Source: Caballeronia arvi
GTDB lineage: Bacteria; Pseudomonadota; Gammaproteobacteria; Burkholderiales; Burkholderiaceae
Reading direction: 5' to 3'
NCBI RefSeq assembly: GCF_001544695.2
Contig: NZ_FCOM02000018.1
Coordinates: 1-64,000, forward strand
Length of the DNA: 64,000 bases
The notes under the pieces are model-generated. The model saw nothing but the letters and a program-made list of their open reading frames with translations, was not told where the DNA came from and made no database searches. Every line of letters starts with the position of its first letter. Position 1 is the stretch's first letter. Of the stretch, positions 52,401-59,082 are shown one piece after another. The position numbers were made by a program, and so were the translations under genes.

Positions 52401-54296
52401 GCGCTCGGCAATCGCATCAAGACGACGCTGCCGAACACGCGCACCATCGACTGGCTGCGCTACGGCTCGGGTCACGTTCACGGCTTAATGCTCGATGGCA
52501 AACCGCTGCTGGATTTCGAGCGGGATAAGCTGCATCGCGAAATTGGCCGCACGCATCGCAGCTTCACGCAGACGCGCGAATACGATCGCGTCGGGCGGCT
52601 GGCGCAAATGTCGATTCGACACGCGAGCGCGGCCAATCTCGCCGATGAACTCGCGGGCCGCACGTTCCAGTACAGCGCGGCGGGACATCTGACGCGTATC
52701 GAAGATCGCACCCGAGGCGCGACCGACTATACGTATGACCCCGTGGGGCGGTTGCTCAAGTCGGTCACGCGCGATCTGACGGAAGTGTTCGCCTATGATC
52801 CGGCTGGCAATCGCATCGACCCTGAGAAGGTGCCGCCGCGGCCGGTCACGGAAACGCCTGAGGAAGAAGCCGCACGAGACGCCGCCGAACGCGCCGAAGA
52901 CGAAGCATGGAAGCGTGCGCATCCGGGTGAAAACGTGCCGAGGCGGCGAACGAACCGGACGTGGGACGACAATATCAAGATTAGCGCGTGGCGCAATGCG
53001 TTACCCAAGTGCATTGGCAACGTATTGAAGGAACTTGACCGCGTTCGTTACGAATACGACACGCGCGGCAATCTAATCCGCAAGACCGAGCGCGGCGTGC
53101 CGTGGCAGTACGAATACGATGCGTCGAATCGGCTGACACAGGTGCGCCGTTATCCCGCGGCGCGTCCGTCGTGGGAGACAGGCTACAGCGCGCGGGAAGC
53201 GGACAGCAAGCCGAATCCGGATCTTGTCGTGCTGTTTGATTACGATGCCTTCGGGCGGCGCGTGTCCAAGCGCGTGCAACCGGCCAGCGGTCCCACAGAA
53301 GTGTCACTCTTCACATGGGATGGCGACGTGCTGCTCATGGAAGAGCGTTTCGAAGAATTGCCGCACGAGTACGGACGCGAGCGCCAGTCTGCTAATCGCG
53401 GGTTCCAGATCGTGCGCGAAGACCCGAGCGACGAATATTCGTTGCCGGTGGCGCAGCGGATGCACACGCTCGACGGCGGCCATCAGTGGTTACGCGCGTC
53501 GCTGTATCTGCATGAGCCGCGAACGTTCGTGCCGCTGGCGCGGCTCGACGAAACACTTATCGAACCGGCATTTCTCGCGACCGGAACCGATGGTCAGTTC
53601 GTGCAGGTTCCGGCGAAGTCAAAGCACGCTACGCTGTTCTACCAGAACGACCATCTCGGCACGCCACAGGAGTTGCTCGACGATTCGGGCAAGGTGGTGT
53701 GGTTAGCGCGATACAAGGCATGGGGCGGGTTCAAGAGTGCGCCATATGGCAAGCCCGACCCGAATGAGGCGGATAACGCCATCCGCTTTCAAGGTCAATT
53801 TTTCGATGCCGAAACGGGACTGACATACAACCGGCATCGTTACTATGATCCGAAGAGCGGGCGATTCATTAGCAAGGACCCGATTGGGCTTGCGGGTGGA
53901 CTCAACGCGTACGCTTACGCACCGAACCCGATAGGCTGGATCGATCCGTTTGGATTGGCTCGTTGCAGTTGCGTTCCAAAATGCACTGACAACACAGTCC
54001 CGGGTTCGAAAGATGAGACCCAGATGGCTCAAGAGTTGTCCAACCAGATCGGTCAAAATTCGGTTATCTTCTCTACGCCGACAACGCAAGGGCATATCGA
54101 TTTGCAGGGCGCTTCGCACTTTGATAAGGTGACAGGTGTCGATATTCCGACGCCGCATGTGCAAACCAGAAAAATTAATGTTGGACCGAACGGAATGGTA
54201 ACCACGTCCAAAAAGACGGAAGTTACGAAAGCCGCAACCAAACAGGATGTTCGAGTAGCTCGTGAACTTGCAAGACGTCAGGGGTTGTGCCGATGA
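49416..54296 (+). CDS. Rhs-repeat polymorphic toxin, T6SS effector
   Basis: The protein is 1626 residues. The N-terminus has a hydrophobic segment (FVQCLYMLPVVGNAMSLYDV) but no PAAR domain. A DUF6531-like entry (GDEHLDQTDFALDGIVPIVW) at about 342-361 leads into dozens of YD repeats that form the toxin shell. The core ends with DPIGLAGGLNAYAYAPNP and DPFGL, the self-cleavage/boundary motif, at about 1510. The last about 111 residues are the toxin tip (GHIDLQGASHFDKVTGVDIP, then a Lys-rich C-terminus). I think it resembles the polymorphic toxin type 24 domain, possibly an RNase, but that is from memory. The matching immunity gene overlaps its stop by ATGA. The tip DNA is AT-richer than the core. 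Confidence 0.9.
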   Translation: MATTETQAKPAPRQIPAGIKQNAEARRLISYEITPKNPTPKTTPKLAQAGVESVENHSHEIFVQCLYMLPVVGNAMSLYDVGTDIYRITSKPGEAKSLIAWGILAIDAIGVIPAAGNASRPARAVVKEVLLAFAKGQTVSVLVDLFWATAGGDVIAFMEQLDDKLKGWREDIDRGVYEASRKVRSFVESPVDAATQMGLIRKNDGFLAWVPSSEEVALYGIDKLLEVSGQRQTILKWLDEFDRNRSDMLKQAFGDAATAGSLIFMAAQIVAEIKLRRARGIPSHTAHAAPGTAHEPHVKPGTHNETTQKGANASDLPAKKGCGCPATTSKKPINYAMGDEHLDQTDFALDGIVPIVWTRSYRSSLAAYDNSPLGARWSSPYHLSLEEKDGTLTFFDPDNRAVPLPKVEVGDAVEVPTEQFTVSRPDRRTVRLAYSDGLRETYELTSDRYRLMSRIGRDGLGLTFGYNEAGELVTISDGAENNLRLDYENGRVAAIYRTGIAGLKSEALARYAYSREGDLIEHQDVLGHRRTYAYKQHLLTRYTDFNGNAANLEWAWPGKHSGVPAPADARCVRTWLGDEAGKEYVANERPDVREDTRFEYHREHWYTRVTDADGHATIHRYDYHNRIILVEHPDGTSDAFNWNENNQLVSTKNALGQVQRFEYDAQGRVTAVTDALSMTTRTEYNADGLPVKVTNANGDVTTTNYDAFGRPLAVTDPVGRTTQYSWNSNGRLISLTDPKGGVKRFSYDNAGRLMEAQDCSGYTTRFTHDERGYLSRVTDAEGNETAYRRDARGQIQTIRRADGIEEQFTWDGNGNLKTYRDGAGQVTEYSYTPLNQLSYRHVVDRRAMHVHEAWDFTIGYTYDKQGRLVKLSNENRDTTTFRYDSLGQLIEETGFDGRMIGYEWDDAGRLVASHEGDVETRYERDPLGRLTKREVKGHGAERFYYDARGRLVTAQSSGSNVRLHYDDADNLIAEEQSIRPGSGGQYLTVTRHEYDALGNRIKTTLPNTRTIDWLRYGSGHVHGLMLDGKPLLDFERDKLHREIGRTHRSFTQTREYDRVGRLAQMSIRHASAANLADELAGRTFQYSAAGHLTRIEDRTRGATDYTYDPVGRLLKSVTRDLTEVFAYDPAGNRIDPEKVPPRPVTETPEEEAARDAAERAEDEAWKRAHPGENVPRRRTNRTWDDNIKISAWRNALPKCIGNVLKELDRVRYEYDTRGNLIRKTERGVPWQYEYDASNRLTQVRRYPAARPSWETGYSAREADSKPNPDLVVLFDYDAFGRRVSKRVQPASGPTEVSLFTWDGDVLLMEERFEELPHEYGRERQSANRGFQIVREDPSDEYSLPVAQRMHTLDGGHQWLRASLYLHEPRTFVPLARLDETLIEPAFLATGTDGQFVQVPAKSKHATLFYQNDHLGTPQELLDDSGKVVWLARYKAWGGFKSAPYGKPDPNEADNAIRFQGQFFDAETGLTYNRHRYYDPKSGRFISKDPIGLAGGLNAYAYAPNPIGWIDPFGLARCSCVPKCTDNTVPGSKDETQMAQELSNQIGQNSVIFSTPTTQGHIDLQGASHFDKVTGVDIPTPHVQTRKINVGPNGMVTTSKKTEVTKAATKQDVRVARELARRQGLCR

Positions 54297-54568
54297 TGAA
54301 CTTAATTGATGAGTTGCAAAACTGGTATGCAAGCCAATGTGACGATGTCTGGGAACACTCATTCGGAGTACAGATTGCCAACATTGATAATCCAGGATGG
54401 AAGGTTAAAATAACTGGAGCAACCGCTAGAAAATTGACGAGCGTGAGTTCTGAGCGCAGCGAAAACGATTGGATTACGGTTCAAGCAACGGGGACGGAAT
54501 TCAATGGATACGGTGGTCCTTGTAATTTACAAGAACTGCTTACGTTAGCGGTTGATTGGCTCCGATAG
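54293..54568 (+). CDS. Immunity protein, Imm53-like
   Basis: This 91-residue cytosolic protein reads ELQNWYASQCDDVWEHSFGV then QIANIDNPGWKVKI, matching the immunity 53 family pattern (LQNWYxSQCxxxWEHSxG...LDNPGW). It should bind and neutralise the C-terminal toxin of the Rhs protein, whose stop codon overlaps its ATG at 54293; AGGGG lies 8 bases before that ATG. Base composition is AT-rich compared with flanking core genes, like the toxin tip, so the pair was probably acquired together. A strong terminator follows directly. Confidence 0.88.
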   Translation: MMNLIDELQNWYASQCDDVWEHSFGVQIANIDNPGWKVKITGATARKLTSVSSERSENDWITVQATGTEFNGYGGPCNLQELLTLAVDWLR

Positions 54569-54603
54569 ACAAGAAGGGCCGTATGCACGGCCCTTCTTGT
54601 TTT
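54569..54603 (+). terminator. Strong terminator after the Imm53-like gene
   Basis: ACAAGAAGGGCCGT / ACGGCCCTTCTTGT is a perfect 14-bp stem with an ATGC loop, followed by TTTT. It begins directly after the immunity stop and ends within the end of the symE remnant on the opposite strand. Confidence 0.92.
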
Positions 54604-54839
54604 ACTCGTCGGTAATGGTCAGTCGCCCATGTTCAACGTTGATCTTGACACGCTGCCCTGCCTGGAATCCGGCCTGTTCGAACCATCGCCCGGCGAGCTT
54701 GAGCGCCGAAAAAACACGGCGGCTCGGATTGCTGCCAGTATGGTTTGGTTGAGCGACTGTCGCGCTGTGACTTATGAATGGTCACGAAACGTTCCGTAAT
54801 GTGTGGACGTGCTTTGAGATTGGCGTCAGCCAGGGACAA
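54602..54839 (-). pseudogene. symE: Frameshifted symE-like toxin gene
   Basis: Read on the minus strand from about 54830, the first frame gives ADANLKARPHITERFVTIHK and PYWQQSEPPCFFGAQ. The second frame then continues FSALKLAGRWFEQAGFQAGQ and RVKINVEHGRLTITDE to a stop at 54602. The second part is the typical SymE/SpoVT-AbrB-like toxin core (GRWFEQAGF...G.RV...GRLTIT). Removing one base from the run of six T on the minus strand (54707-54712) joins the frames, so a single-base indel broke the gene. SymE-like genes often accompany Rhs loci. The start is unclear (TTG at 54839). It is either a decayed toxin or a slippage-controlled one. Confidence 0.75.
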
Positions 54840-55303
54840 TACTTCGATGGCGAGACGGGCTGCATTATAACCGGCATCGCTACTATGATTCGCAGTCCGG
54901 GCGGTTCATATCGCGCGATCCGATCGGGCTCGCGGGTGGACTCAACGCGTATCAATATGCGCCCAATCCGTTTAGCTGGATCGATCCGCTAGGGCTTGAT
55001 CGTATATACAAGGATGCGCCCTATCATGGAACTTCGGACAACGGGATTAAGAGCAGAGCACCGACCAACGGACAAACTGCGCTTGATAATTCGGTGCAAG
55101 TAAAGGACACATCTCCAAGACGAGTAGGCGTTGACAATCAAAATAACGAGATTGTCGTTATGGACAAGACGCGAACACATGGCAACGGCGACGAAGAGTT
55201 TCACGGCCACGTCCGTTGTTGGTGCGACCTACATAACGATCAGCAAGCTGCCCCGAAGCGAGCTGGAATTGTGACTAGTAAAGGGAAGTTCAAAGGTAAC
55301 TGA
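54831..55303 (+). pseudogene. Orphan Rhs C-terminal toxin tip (core end broken by a frameshift)
   Basis: This is a displaced Rhs end. QGQYFDGETG is the normal core in one frame. A missing base near 54857 then shifts to the frame giving LHYNRHRYYDSQSGRFISRD, DPIGLAGGLNAYQYAPNPFS and DPLGLDR. The toxin tip after this reads YKDAPYHGTSDNGIKSRAPT, KDTSPRRVGVDNQNNEIVVM and FHGHVRCWCDLHNDQQAAPK, ending at 55303. This tip resembles the polymorphic toxin type 17 domain seen in other Rhs and CdiA proteins (family name from memory). Without its own core it is silent unless recombined onto the full Rhs gene. The DNA is AT-rich. Confidence 0.8.
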
Positions 55304-55304
55304 C

Positions 55305-55628
55305 ATGACGAATCAATACTCAAAGGAAGAGCTCGAAACGCGGCTCAAGTCCGACGATAGCGACGAAGCTATCGATGCGCTCATGTACTCATGCTTCAAC
55401 GTGAACGATCCTGAGTGGATTCAGGACAAATGCGTCCAAGTCATCAGGACTTCGAACAATGACGACCTGAAGGGCCTGGGCATTACATGCCTTGGTCATG
55501 TAGCGAGAATTCATGCCAAGATCGACAAAGAAAAGATAGTTCCGGTTTTGACGGAGCTTCTTGAAGACGTATCTCTTTCGGGAAGAGCGCAGCATGCGCT
55601 TGACGATATAGAAACGTTTGTCAAATGA
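55305..55628 (+). CDS. Putative immunity protein for the orphan toxin
   Basis: The 107-residue acidic, helical protein (YSKEELETRLKSDDSDEAID, then DDLKGLGITCLGHVARIHAK) looks like two or three HEAT-like helix pairs. It starts one base after the orphan toxin stop, the normal toxin-immunity spacing. No enzymatic motif is present. It probably protects the cell from this toxin type when delivered by relatives, or when the tip is recombined into the active Rhs gene. AT-rich composition matches the toxin part. Confidence 0.7.
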   Translation: MTNQYSKEELETRLKSDDSDEAIDALMYSCFNVNDPEWIQDKCVQVIRTSNNDDLKGLGITCLGHVARIHAKIDKEKIVPVLTELLEDVSLSGRAQHALDDIETFVK

Positions 55629-55664
55629 GCTCGTGGATTGCTCAACGCGGTACATAAATACTGG

Positions 55665-55931
55665 ATGACTATGACCTCAATTGCCTGCGTAGGCGACACC
55701 ACCACCCATGGCGGCCGCATTCTCACCGGCTCCGATACGATGGACATACTCGGAAAACAGGTCGCCCGCGTCGGTGACCTCGTATCGTGTCCCGAACATG
55801 GCCCGAACGTCATCATCCAGGGCTCTGACATGCTGACAGACACGAATGGCCAACACGTAGCGCTGCACGGACACATGACGGCGTGTGGGTCTCGATTGCT
55901 GGCCTTCGGCGATCATGGCTCGATCGATTGA
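55665..55931 (+). CDS. PAAR-domain protein (T6SS spike tip)
   Basis: A small, about 88-residue protein with the PAAR pattern: CVGDTTTHGGRILTGSDTMD, then VARVGDLVSCPEHGPNVIIQ, and HMTACGSRLLAFGD at the end, with conserved Cys and His residues that bind a metal at the tip. PAAR proteins sharpen the VgrG spike and attach effectors. The Rhs protein in this island lacks its own PAAR domain, so this separate one may serve it. ATGs at 55665 and 55671 are both possible; no good ribosome binding site is seen. It is the last gene of the island. Confidence 0.85.
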   Translation: MTMTSIACVGDTTTHGGRILTGSDTMDILGKQVARVGDLVSCPEHGPNVIIQGSDMLTDTNGQHVALHGHMTACGSRLLAFGDHGSID

Positions 55932-56021
55932 GCGAGTCCGGCGTGCGGGCTCTTCTGATTCGGTGGGCTGCAGATCAGCCCGCTCATCAACACATCAGCA
56001 AGTCGATCGGAAGGTCACCCC

Positions 56022-57335
56022 TCAATCCGACAACCCACCCAACCCCTTCTCCCCCCCAACCGCCACCGCCACAACGACCTTCGACCTCCCCTCCGCCAGC
56101 GCCCGATAAGTCACCATCGCGCCTGCAATTGAAAGCCCTAGCGGAATCATGAACGCCTGCTCGACACGCGTGAATTCGAGCGCGAGCACGAGCGCCGTCA
56201 GCGGCATCTGCATCGCCGCCGCGAGGAAGGCCGCCGCGCCGATCACCGCGAACGCGCCAAGCGGCGTGCCCGGCCAAAACGCATTGCATGCGCTGCCGAG
56301 CATCACGCCGAGCAGCGCGCCGTTCGTCAGGCTCGGCGTGAGCAGCCCGCCCTGCGCGCCCGCACGCAGCGAACTCACTTCGATGGCCACCTTCAGCACA
56401 AGCAGCACGCCAGCGAGCGCGAAGCCGAGATGGTCTTCGAACGAGAGACCGGCGGCGCTCTTGCCGTTGCCGGCGAGTTGCGGATACCAGATCACGAGCA
56501 CGCCGATCACCGTGAAGTTGAGAATCGACAGGAGCGGCAGCGCATTGCCGTGCGCCGCGTTGTCGCGCGCCGCCTTTGTCAGCACGACGAACAGTCGCGC
56601 GGCCGCACCGAAGACCGGGCTCATGACGATCGCCCAGACGACGAGCTGCGCATCGAGCGAATACACCGGCAGACGATATGTCAGTTCGTCGCCGAGTCCG
56701 ATCCACGCGACGATCGCCCCGATCGCCGATGTCGCCAGCGCCGCCGTGACGATCGGCCATTCGAATGTGCCGAGCAGCACTTCGAGCACGAAGACCGCGC
56801 CGCCGAGCGGCACGTTGTAGACGGCGGCGAGCCCCGCGCCCGCGCCGCAGGCGACCATGATGCGCGCCTGCGCCGGCGTGAGATTCGCATAGTGCGATAG
56901 CCAGCCCGCCCACAGCGCGCCGACCTCGCGCGGCGCGACTTCGCGGCCGAGCGGCGAGCCCATCGCGACCGTGACGATCTGCAGAACCGTATGCGCGATC
57001 GTGGTCAGCACGGGCATGCGCGGATCGTCGGACTTGAGCGCCTTGGCGATGCTCACGAGCGGCTTGCCGAAGCGATAGATGCACCACCAGCCGACGCCCG
57101 CGAACACGCCGCACAGCGTCAGCACGATGAAGCGGCGCAGCGGCGCAGCGCCGCTGATGCCCTGAAGAAAGCTCTCGCTGCCGGGCAGCGCGTCGAGGCT
57201 GTAGCCGAACGCGACATGCTGGATCGCGTGCAGCAGAAGCGCGAGCGACATGCCGCCCAGGCCCGCGCCGATGCCGACGAGCACGGTGACGATGACGAGC
57301 TTCGTGGCTTGAGTCGACGAGAGCATCGCGTTCAT
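56022..57335 (-). CDS. ClC-family chloride channel / H+-Cl- antiporter
   Basis: About 437 residues with the many-helix ClC fold. Signature regions are present in altered form: SDDPRMP (the GSGIP position), MGSPLGREVAPREVGALWAG (GREGP region with the gating Glu kept), and GAQGGLLTPSLTNGALLGV (GxFxP region). It is an inner-membrane protein that moves Cl- with or against protons; bacterial members help in acid stress. The changed selectivity motifs place it in a divergent ClC branch. The ATG at 57335 is used, with an ATG three codons later also possible. It is a single gene, divergent from the amidohydrolase gene. Confidence 0.88.
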   Translation of the reverse strand: MNAMLSSTQATKLVIVTVLVGIGAGLGGMSLALLLHAIQHVAFGYSLDALPGSESFLQGISGAAPLRRFIVLTLCGVFAGVGWWCIYRFGKPLVSIAKALKSDDPRMPVLTTIAHTVLQIVTVAMGSPLGREVAPREVGALWAGWLSHYANLTPAQARIMVACGAGAGLAAVYNVPLGGAVFVLEVLLGTFEWPIVTAALATSAIGAIVAWIGLGDELTYRLPVYSLDAQLVVWAIVMSPVFGAAARLFVVLTKAARDNAAHGNALPLLSILNFTVIGVLVIWYPQLAGNGKSAAGLSFEDHLGFALAGVLLVLKVAIEVSSLRAGAQGGLLTPSLTNGALLGVMLGSACNAFWPGTPLGAFAVIGAAAFLAAAMQMPLTALVLALEFTRVEQAFMIPLGLSIAGAMVTYRALAEGRSKVVVAVAVGGEKGLGGLSD

Positions 57336-57531
57336 CCTGGAGGTAAGGACGCAGCGTAGCGCGGCTGCCATGCGCGCTTCTTCGCGGGATGCGCCGAATT
57401 TCGAATATACACGGCTTTGTTTCTTGGCCCGGACATCGCGCGCATCTTCCGATCGGCCTTGGGAAATGCAGGATCTCCCACTATGATCAGACCCAAACGG
57501 CGACGAACCGAACGTCCATCAGGGAGGCAGC

Positions 57532-59064
57532 GTGAGTCTCGTGATCTCCGGCCGCATCGTGCCGCTTGCGCGGAACGCTGAGAAGAGCACGTTCCAGGGC
57601 AAGGTGTGGATCGGCGACGACGGACACATCGAGCGGGTCACGCGCGGCAACGCAGCCGGTCCGCGCAGCGGCTTCGACAAGGCGGCCAGAGTCGACGCGG
57701 GACACGACCTCGTGCTGCCCGGCTTCATCGATCTGCATAGTCATCTCGCCTACGCCACGCTGCCGCTCTGGACCGAGCCGGACCGGACCACGCCGTTTCT
57801 TCATCACGATTCGTGGCCGTCCGCGAGCACGTATGCCGCCGACATCACGTGGCCCGCTTACGCGTTCATCGAGGCCGCGCCCGAAGCGCTGCTCGCCTAT
57901 GCCGAAGTGCGGGCGCTCATCGGCGGCACGACGAGCATTCAGGGCTCGCCGCCGAAAAACCGGCCGCTCGACGGCTGGATGGTGCGCAACGTCGAAGATG
58001 AAACGTTCGGCGGCGACATTGCATCGACGCGCGTGCTGGCTTCGACCCTGACGCTCAAGCCCGACGTGCTCGCGACGCGCGCCTCGCAAATGAAAGCAGG
58101 CGCGGGCTTCATCTATCACTGCGCCGAAGGCCAGTTGAACTCCATCGTCGCCGGCGAGTATCAGAGCGCGCGCAAATGCGGCTGTCTGCAAAAAGGCTTC
58201 GTCGCGATTCACACCAACGCGCTCGATCCCGGCGATTACGCCGCGTGGACCGATCCCGGCACCATCGTCTGGTCGCCCTTCTCGAATCTCTGGCTCTATG
58301 GCAGCACGACCGATGTGCCCGCCGCGCTCGCGCGAAAAATCCGCGTATGCGTCGGATCGGACTGGGGACCGTCGGGCACGCGCAACGTGCTCGGCGAGAT
58401 CAAGGTCGCCGCGCTGGTCAGCAAGCGCCAAGGCTGGAAACTCACACCGTTCGATCTCGTACGCATGATCACCTGCAACCCCGGTGACGCGCTCGCCGGA
58501 CCGTGGAACGTGCAGGCCGGACGCCTTGAGCCGGATGCGCTCGGCGATGTCGTGATCCTCTCGGCCCGCGCCGCCGCCGATCCGTTCGCGGCCGTGCTCG
58601 CCGCGACGGAAAAAGACGTGCGGCTCGTGGTCATCGGCGGGCGGGCGCTCTATGGAGACGCGAAGCCGATGAAGGCGGCGAAGGCCGCGTTTCCATCGAA
58701 TCTGACGATAGCGGGAACGAAGCGCGTTTTGTCGATGACGCAGCTCGACGACCCTTCCGCGCCGTCGAGCTTCGCGCAGGTGCTCGCGCGTCTGAAACAG
58801 GTCCGCGACGATCCGAAGAAAGCGCTCGACGCCGCCGCGAACGCATCCGCCGAAGCCCGCATGGCGGGCGCCGCGCCGCGCTTGCGGCTCGCGCTCGACA
58901 TGCCGCTCGGCAAGGTGCCGATAGGCGGTCTGCCGAAGAATCTCGGCGAGATCGTCGTGCCGCCGATCCAGCCGCTCGAACATGACGTAGCGTTCTTCGC
59001 GTCGATCGCCGGGCGCGGCTTTCATGGCGGCCTGCTCGACGGGCTCGGCAAGTTCTACGCGTGA
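57532..59064 (+). CDS. Amidohydrolase-superfamily protein
   Basis: This 510-residue protein has the urease/dihydroorotase-like TIM-barrel fold. Metal-ligand motif HxH is in GFIDLHSHLAY (His69, His71), further His in IYHCAEG and IHTNAL, and the catalytic Asp in VGSDWGPSGTRN. N- and C-terminal strands form the usual small beta-sandwich (ALGDVVILSARA). There is no signal peptide. The GTG start at 57532 has AGGGAGG 4 bases before it. The substrate is unknown; cytosolic members hydrolyse cyclic amides, guanine-like amines or chlorinated rings. An S41 peptidase follows 18 bases later as a two-gene operon. Confidence 0.85.
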   Translation: MSLVISGRIVPLARNAEKSTFQGKVWIGDDGHIERVTRGNAAGPRSGFDKAARVDAGHDLVLPGFIDLHSHLAYATLPLWTEPDRTTPFLHHDSWPSASTYAADITWPAYAFIEAAPEALLAYAEVRALIGGTTSIQGSPPKNRPLDGWMVRNVEDETFGGDIASTRVLASTLTLKPDVLATRASQMKAGAGFIYHCAEGQLNSIVAGEYQSARKCGCLQKGFVAIHTNALDPGDYAAWTDPGTIVWSPFSNLWLYGSTTDVPAALARKIRVCVGSDWGPSGTRNVLGEIKVAALVSKRQGWKLTPFDLVRMITCNPGDALAGPWNVQAGRLEPDALGDVVILSARAAADPFAAVLAATEKDVRLVVIGGRALYGDAKPMKAAKAAFPSNLTIAGTKRVLSMTQLDDPSAPSSFAQVLARLKQVRDDPKKALDAAANASAEARMAGAAPRLRLALDMPLGKVPIGGLPKNLGEIVVPPIQPLEHDVAFFASIAGRGFHGGLLDGLGKFYA

Positions 59065-59082
59065 TATCGCGAGCGAATCATC

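Noticed and set aside
49416..54296. The YD-repeat region considered as a DNA tandem repeat or CRISPR-like array
   Set aside because: The periodicity is at protein level with diverged codons; there are no identical direct repeats separated by spacers.
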